A DNA stretch of 64,000 bases from Cellvibrionaceae bacterium (GTDB lineage Bacteria > Pseudomonadota > Gammaproteobacteria > Pseudomonadales > Cellvibrionaceae), in assembly GCA_021151825.1 (NCBI GenBank), contig JAGKWQ010000002.1:248001-312000 (forward strand), written 5' to 3'. Position 1 is the first letter of the stretch. Every line of letters starts with the position of its first letter. Below the pieces are notes generated by a model. It was not told where the DNA came from. It saw only the letters and a list, made by a program, of their open reading frames with translations, and made no database searches. The translations under genes were made by a program, and so were the position numbers. Of this stretch, positions 51,000-60,183 are shown in pieces.

Positions 51000-51758
51000 T
51001 TAATTCATGTACTCATATTCAATACGCACATCCAATGGCGCCCCCTTATCATCATCCAGATTTGAACGACCAAGGAAACGCATTAAATATTTTCCGTTAG
51101 GATCATATGCGAGGTTAATAGGAGCAGAAAATAGTGAAGCAATTTTCTTGGCTGGTGTAATTTGAAAATAAATCCACTCACGGCCATAGTCAGCATCGTA
51201 AACCGGTGATTCACTCGCCTTAATTTTGCGAATTTCCAGTTTGACTATACTCAAGCGATTAACTACAGCAAAGTCGTACTTCAAACGTTTGCCTGCAACC
51301 AACTTGTCCCAATTTAACTGGATATAAGAATCAAAACCAGCATCAATAACAATTTTTGCGTTATCCATAATTGTTTTCTGGTTTTGCTCACCGTGAATAC
51401 CGTGAGTTAATACTAACCGGGCACCTTCAAATTGGGCAGAGGTATATTCTTTATCGCGCTGGTCTTCAAAATTAAACATCGGTTGAAACGGCTCACCGCT
51501 GTACACCAATGTTTTTGAAGCAAAGGTTTTACCCTCGGGCGATACATAATCCACGCGCACAGATTTATTTTCATCAAGTCCGGTGTAAAGCTCGCGATAC
51601 ATAACCTGGTTATTATCAAGGCTGTATGCGGTACCGGCGGTTACATAATTATCCTGCGCACTAACACCTACAGATCCCAAACCTGCCAAAACAAATGCTA
51701 ATAATTTGTAGCGAGATACCACCAGACTTTTAATGGAATTGAATCTTGTGCTGGACAT
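51000..51758 (-). CDS. Exported protein of unknown function (252 aa)
   Basis: The ATG at 51,758 has GTAGGAGGATTAAGAG before it and is preferred over one 8 codons upstream. Residues 1-35 form a signal peptide with a long basic part (KSLVVSRYKLLAFVLAGLGSVGVSAQD). The mature part is beta-rich (VTAGTAYSLDNNQVMYRELYTG, KTLVYSGEPFQPMFNFEDQRD). I do not recognise a family name. It has no lipobox. It is a single gene with a strong ribosome site, so it is probably well expressed. Confidence 0.78.
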   Translation of the reverse strand: MSSTRFNSIKSLVVSRYKLLAFVLAGLGSVGVSAQDNYVTAGTAYSLDNNQVMYRELYTGLDENKSVRVDYVSPEGKTFASKTLVYSGEPFQPMFNFEDQRDKEYTSAQFEGARLVLTHGIHGEQNQKTIMDNAKIVIDAGFDSYIQLNWDKLVAGKRLKYDFAVVNRLSIVKLEIRKIKASESPVYDADYGREWIYFQITPAKKIASLFSAPINLAYDPNGKYLMRFLGRSNLDDDKGAPLDVRIEYEYMN

Positions 51759-51963
51759 AACTCTTAATCCTCCTACAGGCAAAGTAATGCACGGGTTGCA
51801 TTAACAAACGATCTATTAACCATCAGCCACCTATTATAGAAACAACAACGCACACGGAACCAGACTATTCTGTCAGTAAAAAATGAACACCAGCTATACA
51901 TCTATTAAAGACCTGTAACTCCATGAATATATCCCTGCGATAGATTAGGATAAGGCGGTCTAT

Positions 51964-53385
51964 TTAATTCGCAGTGACACTGGGTAATTGTGCAAATAAT
52001 GCCATTGTGGACTTTCTGCTTTCAGACAAGTCCACCAATGGAGCCGGATAATTATCTAACGCCGGTGGATTATGAATTTGCCTATTAGACAGATGAGCAA
52101 GCTCCGGAACCCATTGTCGAATAAATTCACCATTCGGATCAAAGCGTTCAGATTGGCTGACAGGATTAAAAATGCGGAAGTAAGGTGCAGCATCTGTTCC
52201 AGTAGATGCACTCCACTGCCAGCCACCATTGTTGGCCGCAAAATCCCCATCTACCAATTGCGACATAAAATATTCTTCGCCCAATCGCCAATCGATTTGG
52301 CAATTTTTGGTGAGAAACATGGCCACAACCATGCGCAACCGATTATGCATCCATCCTGTTTCATTTAGTTGACGCATGGCAGCATCAACAAGTGGAATAC
52401 CGGTTCTCCCTTCGCACCAGGCTTTAAAAAAAGTTTTGTTGTAACTCCAGGGAAATGCTTCCGTATAGGCCTGCATTGCTTTGCGCTTGCAGACTTGCGG
52501 GAAATCAACAACGACATGCTGATAAAATTCTCGCCAGATAAGTTCACCCACCCAACAATTTGCCCCGGAGTTACCCCCCTCCCACTCACCGTGGGTGAAA
52601 GCCAGTACTGCAGCGATTGCCTGGCGCGGTGAAATTGATCCCACCGCGAGATATGGCGATAGTGTCGAGGTTCCATCAATTGCCGGAAAATCCCGCTGCT
52701 CCTGATAGCGAGTTATCGACTTTTCAATAAATAAATCCAGACGACGATATGCTTCTTGTTCCCCTGCGGGCCACAATTCCGATAAATCCCGCAAATCATG
52801 CGCTGCAAATAATTGATCAATTTCTTTTATGGAGGCGTGTTTGCTATTTATTATTGGCTGTACTGACGGCGCCCCATAGGGTGCCATGCGTACTGGCATT
52901 ACCGTTTGCAGCCATTTCTTTTTAAATGCAGTGAATACTTTATAAGGATCCCCCTGCCCGTTACGAATCATACCCGGCGGCACTATGCAGCGATCATGAC
53001 AACGCTTTACCAAAATCCCCTGCTCGCGCAACAACAGGTTTACTGACTGATCGCGATTTAGTTCATTGATTGGATATTCAGCATTAAAAAACAAATGACT
53101 TGCACTTAATTGTTGCGCCAACTGCAGTAACGCGGGTGCAATTTCTGCCGGCTTTTTTACATGGATAACTTGCAGGGAAATGTTCAATGCGGCCAAATCA
53201 TTAACAAGAATATGCAAATGACGTCGCACAAAATCCAAACGTACCGGCGCAATAGTATGCAGACGAACATAAGCGTCGCAATGAACATAAACAGCTACAA
53301 CACCTTGCCCAATTTCAGCAGCTTTAAACAACGCGGGATTATCATACACCCGCAAATCATGGCGAAACCACACCAACGCTGTCAT
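51964..53385 (-). CDS. phrB: Deoxyribodipyrimidine photolyase
   Basis: A 473-aa flavoprotein that uses blue light to split cyclobutane pyrimidine dimers. The N-terminal alpha/beta domain opens with ALVWFRHDLRVYDNPAL. The FAD domain has LSPYLAVGSISPRQAIA, WVGELIWREFYQHVV, NETGWMHNRLRMVVAMFL and DGDFAANNGGWQWSASTGTDAAPYFRIFNP, all class I CPD-photolyase signatures. It overlaps the NTF2-like gene by four bases (ATGA), the last gene of a four-gene operon. Confidence 0.95.
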   Translation of the reverse strand: MTALVWFRHDLRVYDNPALFKAAEIGQGVVAVYVHCDAYVRLHTIAPVRLDFVRRHLHILVNDLAALNISLQVIHVKKPAEIAPALLQLAQQLSASHLFFNAEYPINELNRDQSVNLLLREQGILVKRCHDRCIVPPGMIRNGQGDPYKVFTAFKKKWLQTVMPVRMAPYGAPSVQPIINSKHASIKEIDQLFAAHDLRDLSELWPAGEQEAYRRLDLFIEKSITRYQEQRDFPAIDGTSTLSPYLAVGSISPRQAIAAVLAFTHGEWEGGNSGANCWVGELIWREFYQHVVVDFPQVCKRKAMQAYTEAFPWSYNKTFFKAWCEGRTGIPLVDAAMRQLNETGWMHNRLRMVVAMFLTKNCQIDWRLGEEYFMSQLVDGDFAANNGGWQWSASTGTDAAPYFRIFNPVSQSERFDPNGEFIRQWVPELAHLSNRQIHNPPALDNYPAPLVDLSESRKSTMALFAQLPSVTAN

Positions 53386-53837
53386 TTAGCACCCATTCGT
53401 TTTTTGATTCGGCGAATTGCAAATCCCATTAATGGTAAATGTTCGTACACCATAGAACCTGCATCATAGTAATCACGGTGGTAATACACTTTATCTTTAT
53501 ACAAAAGGTGCGAATTCCCCGTTAATTCCAGAGCTTTTCCACCAACGAGTTTTTTATGGCGATGATGCATGGTCCAAAACAACATGGCCTCACCACGCTC
53601 GGGCATTTCCATAGAGTGATGAAATTCAAAGCGACACTCCAGCAGATTACCCATGGACTCACTGAAATATTCTTGAAGCTCAGACAATCCATTGACTGCA
53701 TTTAATGGATTGCGAAATTGGATATCTTCACTGTAAACATCAGCCAAGCTCTCTAATATTTTTTTATCAAAACGCAAATAAAGATTGCGAATTTTTTGCG
53801 GAACACTAAGGGAAAGTGTTGGAGCACTGTGAGTCAT
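53382..53837 (-). CDS. NTF2/SnoaL-like protein of the photolyase operon
   Basis: A 151-aa protein of the cone-shaped SnoaL/NTF2 fold: LADVYSEDIQFRNPLNAVNGLSELQEYFSESMGNL (the D-x-x-F-R-x-P motif is typical), then RCEFRF-like strands and EAMLFWTMHHRHKKL. The family often binds small hydrophobic molecules. It occurs next to photolyase and a MerR regulator in several marine gammaproteobacteria, where the function is unknown. It is coupled to phrB by an ATGA overlap. Confidence 0.82.
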   Translation of the reverse strand: MTHSAPTLSLSVPQKIRNLYLRFDKKILESLADVYSEDIQFRNPLNAVNGLSELQEYFSESMGNLLECRFEFHHSMEMPERGEAMLFWTMHHRHKKLVGGKALELTGNSHLLYKDKVYYHRDYYDAGSMVYEHLPLMGFAIRRIKKRMGAK

Positions 53838-53846
53838 AGCAATGAG

Positions 53847-54773
53847 TTATCCCTTTACCAGTTGATTAATTGTTGCCAGGACTTGTTGCATAGTTGCGCA
53901 GGGATATAACGCTGCACCTTCATCCAAGCCTAGCGCTGGATACACCAACGCCAGATCCCCCGCCAACACGATGGGCACGGCATTTTTTTCTCGCCATGAC
54001 GTCAAGTGTAGCTGCAGCTCACTGGTATTGAGGGCCTCATAACCAACCAACACAATTATTTTTGCATGCAATGCTCCCGCGCAAAGTTGGGCTTCTTTCA
54101 AATCCAGATGCCCCAAATATTCCGCTTGAAATTGATGAACCAGGCAACTGTAATTTATCAGTAAAGATTCGAGATCGTTTGCATAAAGCGGATTGCCGGG
54201 TAAAGACACCAATAATACTTTTTCACCTTGCGCTGCCTGACGTTGCCTATATATAGCGGCCTGTAAATGCTCCTGTAATACATTGAAAAAAAACGCGCGC
54301 CTCGCAGCTTGACCAAGGGCATCTCCTTGCAAACCCTTGATTAATGGCACCAGCAAATAATCGGCAACCATATCGACAGGATAAAGAGCAAAAACATCGG
54401 CCAGCAAATGCTCCAGACGGGGGCGATGAAACGCATTAATATGCGCATGAATTTGCGCTGCCAAAACTTCCCATACTGAATCAATTTCCTCGATGCAGTC
54501 ATGAAGTTTTTTTTGCGCAAGCAAAGTCTTTACCTTACTAATCGCAACTCCCCGACTTAACCAGATTTGAATTTCCTGAACCCGTTGAATATCGTCACGG
54601 GTATATAAGCGATGGCCTTTGGATGTACGCTGGGGAATTAACAATCCATAACGCCTTTCCCATGCACGCAGGGTTACAGTATTTACACCCGTTACGCGGG
54701 AAATCTCGCGAATAGGAACTAAATTCAGTTCCGTGATTTCTGTTGCCAATGCTATCGCCATCTCAATCTTCAA
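53847..54773 (-). CDS. MerR-family regulator of the photolyase operon (CarH/LitR-like architecture)
   Basis: A 308-aa protein. Residues 17-85 are a MerR DNA-binding domain (IREISRVTGVNTVTLRAWERRYGLL, then KGHRLYTRDDIQRV). Residues 95-180 are a helical bundle (HRPRLEHLLADVFALYPVDMVADYLLVPLI). Residues 185-300 are a Rossmann-like domain in the place of the B12-binding domain of CarH/LitR. The ExxH-type cobalt ligand expected near GNPLYAND is missing, so it may not bind B12 in the CarH manner. It overlaps the YbgA gene by 11 bases. It is the probable operon regulator. Confidence 0.86.
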   Translation of the reverse strand: MKIEMAIALATEITELNLVPIREISRVTGVNTVTLRAWERRYGLLIPQRTSKGHRLYTRDDIQRVQEIQIWLSRGVAISKVKTLLAQKKLHDCIEEIDSVWEVLAAQIHAHINAFHRPRLEHLLADVFALYPVDMVADYLLVPLIKGLQGDALGQAARRAFFFNVLQEHLQAAIYRQRQAAQGEKVLLVSLPGNPLYANDLESLLINYSCLVHQFQAEYLGHLDLKEAQLCAGALHAKIIVLVGYEALNTSELQLHLTSWREKNAVPIVLAGDLALVYPALGLDEGAALYPCATMQQVLATINQLVKG

Positions 54774-55719
54774 TAATGTGATTACGTAACCCCAAATATT
54801 CCGGATGCGGGGCCCAGAAGCTTTGGGATTTTAAATAAGGATTATCCAGTTTAATCAAGTGATGCTTAAGCAAGGTCAACGGCACAACGAGGGGTACATG
54901 ACCTGCTTTGTAAGAGTCTATTAGCTGAGACAGCTCTTGCTTATCCTGAGTCCCCAGAACCTCTTTCAAATAACCGCGCAGATGCATCATCGCGTTAGTA
55001 TTGCCTTTACGAGTTGCATGGTGTTTTAGAGCGTCCATAAACAGCTGAAAAAATTCTTCACTGCTTTTCTGGATATCGCGCGCGGCAAGGTTGGAAAGAT
55101 AGCGTCCGATTGCAAAATAGCTGGGCACATGATGAGCCATAACCTGATATTTGTAGCGAGAATAAAACTCGATCAATTTTTTTGCTGTGGGCGCAGGCGC
55201 GATGTGGGTTTTGAAATCGTAATAGGCAAAAACACGCGTGAGGAAATTTTCACGCAGCCCTGCATCATTAAGGCGCCCGGCTTCTTCCACGGGCAGTAAA
55301 GGCATTAGCTCCATAAATCGTCTGGCGTAGGCGCCCCGCCCTTCGCGATCAATAGGGTTTCCATTAGGGAGATAACGCTTTACACCAAACACACCACAAC
55401 TGGGAGAATTTTGAATGAATACATAACCACAAATATCAGGCATTTGTTGTGCAACAATTTCAGCATGGGCAACCAAGGCTCCGGTTACATCCAAATCCGG
55501 ATTTTCTATTCCACGTACACGGGTTTCTCCCCCCTTAATAACCAGGCGTATTGGTTTACGTGGAATTCCCAAGCCAATAGCAACTTCCGGACAAACCGGA
55601 TGAAACTCCACCACCTCAGCCAACACATCCATCAAATAATGGTTGCGCTTATGACTGCCGTCATAGCGAACTCTTTCGCCCATTAGGCATTGGCTGATAC
55701 CAAGAGGAATTTTGCCCAT
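54763..55719 (-). CDS. DUF523 plus DUF1722 (YbgA-like) protein
   Basis: A 318-aa protein joining two domains: DUF523 (residues 1-145: ISQCLMGERVRYDGSHKRN, VCPEVAIGLGIPRKPIRL and QNSPSCGVFG, with several conserved Cys) and DUF1722/YbgA (residues about 190-310: KFYSRYKYQVMAHHVPSYFAIGRYL). The fusion is common in gammaproteobacteria beside phr. The Cys set suggests metal or Fe-S binding. The start is ATG 55,719, preceded by CAGG; a start five codons upstream is less likely. It is the first gene of the light operon. Confidence 0.9.
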   Translation of the reverse strand: MGKIPLGISQCLMGERVRYDGSHKRNHYLMDVLAEVVEFHPVCPEVAIGLGIPRKPIRLVIKGGETRVRGIENPDLDVTGALVAHAEIVAQQMPDICGYVFIQNSPSCGVFGVKRYLPNGNPIDREGRGAYARRFMELMPLLPVEEAGRLNDAGLRENFLTRVFAYYDFKTHIAPAPTAKKLIEFYSRYKYQVMAHHVPSYFAIGRYLSNLAARDIQKSSEEFFQLFMDALKHHATRKGNTNAMMHLRGYLKEVLGTQDKQELSQLIDSYKAGHVPLVVPLTLLKHHLIKLDNPYLKSQSFWAPHPEYLGLRNHIIED

Positions 55720-55744
55720 AGAAAACCTGTACATATCTTGAGTC

Positions 55745-55796
55745 TTGTATAAGTATTAGCGCATAAGGTTATACAAAACAAGAAAAATGTATAAGT
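55745..55796. promoter_or_regulatory. Putative MerR operator: repeated TGTATAA half-sites
   Basis: TTGTATAA (55,745-55,752) and its reverse complement TTATACAA (55,769-55,776) form an 8-bp inverted repeat. A third copy TGTATAAGT lies at 55,788-55,796, identical over nine bases to the first site. They stand 26-77 bases upstream of the operon start codon, where the promoter should be. Regulation by the operon's own MerR protein is inferred from analogy with LitR/CarH systems. Confidence 0.5.
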
Positions 55797-55913
55797 TTTA
55801 AAATTAAAAAATAGAAAGGGAAGTGGAAAAGCCAGAATGAGAGGGGAAAAACTAATCAGATATTGCTTTAGTAACAATAGTTAACTTATTGAATAGCAAT
55901 AAAAAAGTAGATA

Positions 55914-55946
55914 TAAAAAAGCCGGGGATTAGCCCGGCTTTTTTCA
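55914..55946 (-). terminator. Terminator after cysB
   Basis: AAAAAAGCCGGG / CCCGGCTTTTTT with a gatta-type loop has A/T runs on both sides. It closes cysB on the minus strand. Confidence 0.9.
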
Positions 55947-55954
55947 GAAATTGC

Positions 55955-56929
55955 TTAACGTGTAGGTATTTCGATGTCTTCGAAAAGCTCATCCAATTCA
56001 GCCCTTGAATGACGATTAAAGGCTTCATTGATAATGTCTTTGGTCAGATGCGGTGCAAACTTCTCAATGAAGTCATACATGAATCCACGCAGGAAAGTAC
56101 CACGGCGGAAGCCAATTTTGGTAACGCTGGACTCAAACAAATGGCTTGCATCCAGAGCAACCAGATCCGAATCTGCAGTATCGCTATAAGCCATGCTAGC
56201 GATAATACCTACACCCAAACCAAGGCGAACATAAGTTTTAATGACGTCGGCATCGGCAGCAGTGAATACAACCTTGGGGGCCAAGCCGCGGTTAATAAAA
56301 GCTTCATCCAATTTGGAGCGACCAGTAAAGCCAAACACATAAGTCACGATTGGATACTTGGCTACCTCTTCCAGTGTCAGGTTGGCAACCTGAGCCAATG
56401 GATGATTTTTAGGGACCACAATACTGCGATTCCAACGATAGCAAGGCATCATGATCAAATCGCTGAATAACTCCATTGCTTCAGTGGCAATTGCAAAATC
56501 CACTGTGCCATCAGCTGCCATTTCAGAAATCTGCATTGGAGTTCCTTGATGCATATGCAAGGAAACCTCGGGATACTGCTTGATAAAAGAACCAATTACC
56601 GGTGGCAACGCATAACGAGCCTGGGTATGGGTAGTCGCTAGTGTCAAGGTACCTTTACGCTCATTACTGAATTCCTGAGCAACTTGTTTAATGCTCTCAA
56701 CTTTGCGCAGGATTTCACCAGCAGTTTTCAAAATCGCCTCGCCCGCCGGAGTAATGCGGGTTAGATGCTTACCACTACGGGAAAAGATTTCCACACCTAA
56801 CTCGTCCTCCAGTAAACGGATTTGTTTACTGATGCCCGGCTGGGAGGTGTAAAGGCTTTGTGCAGTCGCTGACACATTTAGATCATGATGAGCGACTTCC
56901 CAGATATAACGCAGTTGTTGCAGCTTCAT
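55955..56929 (-). CDS. cysB: LysR-type regulator CysB
   Basis: A 324-aa activator of the sulfate assimilation genes, the same length as E. coli CysB. The start MKLQQLRYIWEVAHHDLNVSATAQ is nearly diagnostic for CysB/Cbl, followed by the helix-turn-helix with LYTSQPGISKQIRLLEDELG. The effector domain contains TTHTQARYALPPVI, which binds acetylserine and sulfate in relatives. The ATG at 56,929 is preceded by GGAGGG; the frame is open 32 codons further but this extension has no CysB character. It is a single gene. Confidence 0.96.
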   Translation of the reverse strand: MKLQQLRYIWEVAHHDLNVSATAQSLYTSQPGISKQIRLLEDELGVEIFSRSGKHLTRITPAGEAILKTAGEILRKVESIKQVAQEFSNERKGTLTLATTHTQARYALPPVIGSFIKQYPEVSLHMHQGTPMQISEMAADGTVDFAIATEAMELFSDLIMMPCYRWNRSIVVPKNHPLAQVANLTLEEVAKYPIVTYVFGFTGRSKLDEAFINRGLAPKVVFTAADADVIKTYVRLGLGVGIIASMAYSDTADSDLVALDASHLFESSVTKIGFRRGTFLRGFMYDFIEKFAPHLTKDIINEAFNRHSRAELDELFEDIEIPTR

Positions 56930-57220
56930 AAGCCCTCCGAATGGCTCATTCACTGGGGGTATTTGCCAAGGGGCAAGCACCGGTAACAAGAACCCAGGAA
57001 AACCCAGAGTTATAAAATCATTCAAGTTTATTCATAAAGAGAATAGAACAAATCAGGGCCTTATGCCTAGCAATTATTAATTGTGCTACAGGCGGGCCTT
57101 GTTACAACTTTAGACTATATCCCGAAAATTCAAAGTTTTTACCAACGGATTATGACAAAAATAGTAAAAAATACCCCATTTAGCCCCTACCTTGGATATA
57201 TACATAACAAAATGCACCGA

Positions 57221-58126
57221 TCAGGATGGTTGATGATTGGCAATACCATGGGGCACATGGCCAGTTGGAACATGCTCACGGGCTGATTCACAATGCATTT
57301 TCTGATCATCAAAAAAGACATCTGCTCCGTAAGCTTTTAGGAAAGTTCCTTTGGATAACCCGCCCAAAAACAGTGACTCATCAATACGAATATCCCACGC
57401 CCGTAATGTGCGAATAACCCGTTCATGAGCAGGGGCCGAGCGTGCGGTTACCAATGCTGTACGAATTGGGCAGTTTTCTCCAAATTCCGCTTGTAAACCA
57501 TGCAACGCAGAAAGGAATTGCTTAAATGGTCCACCTGTTAACGGCTCTTTGGCTGCCGCCTTTTCGCTTTCAGTAAACGCGGATAAACCTTGTAACTTAT
57601 AAACACGCTCTGCCTCATCGGAAAAAATCACAGCATCACCATCAAAGGCAAAACGCAATTCATCTTCGTTTTCTATCTGACTATTGGATGCAATTAAAGT
57701 TGCTGCCGCCATTCCATGATCTAACGCTTGCTTAACATCATCCGGTTCTGTCGATAAAAACAAATGGCAACCAAATGCGGAAGCGTAACGATAAGGAGAT
57801 GTTCCACCACAGAATGCGGCACGACTGATTTTTAAACCGTAGTGCTCAATGGAATTAAATACGCGTAATCCTGTGTCTGCACTATTGCGCGATAGCAAAA
57901 TGACTTCCACGCGCGGCTCACCGCCTAACCGCTCATTTAAACGCAGAAGCTTTTGCACCATAGGAAATGCATCACCTGGAGCAAGGATTTCATCTTCATG
58001 ATCAATTTGATATTGGGCATATGCAGCCAATCCTTCATTGATATATACCTGATGACTTGCGTCCAGATTAAACAGCGCACGCGATGAAATCGCGATCACT
58101 AATTTATCGCCAAAACCTTTAGGCAT
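57221..58126 (-). CDS. 5'-nucleotidase (NT5C1-like family)
   Basis: A 301-aa protein of the cytosolic 5'-nucleotidase family (PF06189-like). Visible pattern: KLVIAISSRALFNLDASHQVY, where the aspartate follows the conserved FNLD, then RVEVILLSRNSADTGLRVFNSIEHYGL and LRFAFDGDAVIFSDEAE, plus VFFDDQKMHCESAREHVPTGHVPHG at the end. It hydrolyses nucleoside monophosphates. It is the last gene of the prmB-aroC-MFS-amidase run, 41 bases after the amidase stop. Confidence 0.9.
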   Translation of the reverse strand: MPKGFGDKLVIAISSRALFNLDASHQVYINEGLAAYAQYQIDHEDEILAPGDAFPMVQKLLRLNERLGGEPRVEVILLSRNSADTGLRVFNSIEHYGLKISRAAFCGGTSPYRYASAFGCHLFLSTEPDDVKQALDHGMAAATLIASNSQIENEDELRFAFDGDAVIFSDEAERVYKLQGLSAFTESEKAAAKEPLTGGPFKQFLSALHGLQAEFGENCPIRTALVTARSAPAHERVIRTLRAWDIRIDESLFLGGLSKGTFLKAYGADVFFDDQKMHCESAREHVPTGHVPHGIANHQPS

Positions 58127-58166
58127 TTTTCAACGCTCCGCTGAGCTGTCCAGAGCCAGATTGCAT

Positions 58167-58937
58167 CTAGAACAGTAATTCAAATTTATCCATATCCAAA
58201 TGCGCAGGAAATTTTTCGCGGTATTCTTGCAAACGCTCTGCATAAAGTTCCACCGAAATTAGCTCCGCCTCCTGACTGGTGGCAATCATTTCACCTGCCG
58301 GACCATAAACTGAAGAGTCTCCCGCATAATGCTGCTCTGCCTCATCCATTCCAACACGATTTACGCCAACAACATAGCTTAGATTTTCAATCGCACGCGC
58401 TTGCAATAAACGATTCCAATGCAACGCTCGTGCACTGGGCCAATTAGCCACATAAATAGCAAGATCATAATCATTGCGATTGCGGCTCCACACAGGGAAA
58501 CGCAAGTCGTAACAAATTAATGGCAAAATTCGCCAACCTTTCAACTCGACAAGCAATCGCTTTGAGCCCATCGCATAACGAGTATGCTCACCTGCCATGC
58601 GAAAAAGATGACGCTTATCGTACTCGGCATAGGTTCCATCAGGGCGCATCCACACCATGCGATTGAAATAAATGTCGCCCTCTTTAATAACAAGGCTCCC
58701 GGTAATGACCGCCTGATGTTTCACCGCTTGCGCATGCATCCATTGATAAGCACGCCCGCCAACCACTTCCGCATAATTACGCGCACTTGCACAAAAACCA
58801 GTGGTAAAAACCTCCGGCAGGACAATCAAATCAGTTGAGGAAATTGCACTCATTGACCGGGCAAAATGATCCAGGTTCCTTTGAGGATCATTCGGGGTGA
58901 TGGTTTGTTGAACTAAAGTGACTTTAAGGTTTTCCAT
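58167..58937 (-). CDS. Nitrilase-family omega-amidase (YafV-like)
   Basis: A 256-aa nitrilase-superfamily enzyme. The catalytic triad is visible as Glu in DLIVLPEVFTTGFCA, Lys in YDKRHLFRMAGEH and Cys in ILPLICYDLRFPVW. The context FTTGF and KRHLF is typical of the YafV/omega-amidase group, which repairs alpha-ketoglutaramate or similar. The start codon is one base past the stop of the MFS gene (TGAAATG), so translation is coupled. The frame is open 18 codons upstream. Confidence 0.9.
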   Translation of the reverse strand: MENLKVTLVQQTITPNDPQRNLDHFARSMSAISSTDLIVLPEVFTTGFCASARNYAEVVGGRAYQWMHAQAVKHQAVITGSLVIKEGDIYFNRMVWMRPDGTYAEYDKRHLFRMAGEHTRYAMGSKRLLVELKGWRILPLICYDLRFPVWSRNRNDYDLAIYVANWPSARALHWNRLLQARAIENLSYVVGVNRVGMDEAEQHYAGDSSVYGPAGEMIATSQEAELISVELYAERLQEYREKFPAHLDMDKFELLF

Positions 58938-58938
58938 T

Positions 58939-60114
58939 TCAACCAGCCTCGTTTTCAATAACGGGATGTAACCAGCGATAACAGATGGCAAAAGCCAACA
59001 GAGAAGCTAAAGCCGACAATAAAAAAGTCGATGATGCACTATAGTCCCATAATAGCCCGCCAATCAATGCACCCATAGCCCCACCAGCACCAAAACTGAA
59101 CGAGCTATATAACGCCTGCCCCTGCCCCTGATGTCCTCCCTTAAAATAATTTCTTACCAATTCAATCGACACTGAATGGGCAATACCAAAGCTGCACGCA
59201 TGTAACATTTGTGCAGCCAATAAAACGATTAATGAGTCAGCATAATATCCAATTAACATCCAGCGCGATGCAGTTACCAATAAGCAAAACAAAAATAAAT
59301 GACGCAAATGAAACCTGCGCAAGACGCGGGGCATCACAATAAAAATGGCCACCTCGGCCAGCACTCCCAGAGCCCACAATAAGCCAGTTGCCGTGCTGCT
59401 ATATCCATAGTTTTCGACCAGATATAACGTATAAAAGGTGTAATAAGGACCATGACTTAATTGCAACAAGAAACTCGCCGCTAAAAAACATAACATCACT
59501 GGCTGCGAGATTATGGATAAAAATCCTGCTGATGACCCAATGTTTTTAGCGGTGCTTTTATCTTTCAAGCTGAGACTGGACAACCAGATGAGAATCAGAA
59601 AGCTTAAAATAAATAACGGCAGGAAACGAATCGGCAATACATCAAACACCAACCCCAAACCAATCACAGCCGCCATAAAGCCAAGTGATCCCCACAAACG
59701 GATTTGGCTGTATTTGTGATAGTTTCCAGAAAGATAACCAAGGGTGATAACTTCAAATTGTGGCAATACCGCATGCCAGAAAAACGTGTAGCAGCTAACC
59801 ACCAAAACCAGCCACCAATAACGCTGATCCAGCAGCACCCCGGAAAAAATCAGTGCCGCGAGAAAACTACCATAACGAATAATGCGCAGACGCTCGCGAC
59901 TATGATCAGCAAGCCAACCCCAAAAATTGGGCGCGAGAATACGTGTCGTTAGAATAATTGCGCTGATAATGCCAACATCTTGCGACGAATATCCCAAAGA
60001 TTTCAGGTACACCCCCCAGTAGGGGATTAAAGTACCGACTACAGCAAAATAAAAAAAATAAAATCCGGAAAGACGCCAATAAGGAATAGCAGTTTGCGCA
60101 GCGGGCAGAGACAT
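58939..60114 (-). CDS. MFS permease (HcaT-like / MFS_1-like)
   Basis: A 391-aa transporter with about 12 membrane helices. The first helix region YFFYFAVVGTLIPYWGVYLKSLGYSSQDVGIISA is typical of the phenylpropionate permease (HcaT)/nucleoside symporter-like group, with Y-W-G-V-Y-L-K as group mark. The substrate is unknown; family members move small acids or nucleosides by proton coupling. It lies between aroC and the amidase gene. A hairpin of 14 bp separates it from aroC. Confidence 0.87.
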   Translation of the reverse strand: MSLPAAQTAIPYWRLSGFYFFYFAVVGTLIPYWGVYLKSLGYSSQDVGIISAIILTTRILAPNFWGWLADHSRERLRIIRYGSFLAALIFSGVLLDQRYWWLVLVVSCYTFFWHAVLPQFEVITLGYLSGNYHKYSQIRLWGSLGFMAAVIGLGLVFDVLPIRFLPLFILSFLILIWLSSLSLKDKSTAKNIGSSAGFLSIISQPVMLCFLAASFLLQLSHGPYYTFYTLYLVENYGYSSTATGLLWALGVLAEVAIFIVMPRVLRRFHLRHLFLFCLLVTASRWMLIGYYADSLIVLLAAQMLHACSFGIAHSVSIELVRNYFKGGHQGQGQALYSSFSFGAGGAMGALIGGLLWDYSASSTFLLSALASLLAFAICYRWLHPVIENEAG

Positions 60115-60141
60115 AAAATGCAACGAGGATGATAAGTGGAT

Positions 60142-60177
60142 ATCAAACTGGCTACTGATTTATGTAGCCAGTTTGAT
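60142..60177. terminator. 14-bp perfect hairpin between aroC and the MFS gene
   Basis: ATCAAACTGGCTAC and GTAGCCAGTTTGAT pair perfectly around the 8-base loop tgatttat. There is no T tail. It may weaken or process the transcript between aroC and the MFS gene, or be a stability hairpin. Confidence 0.5.
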
Positions 60178-60183
60178 CAATCG

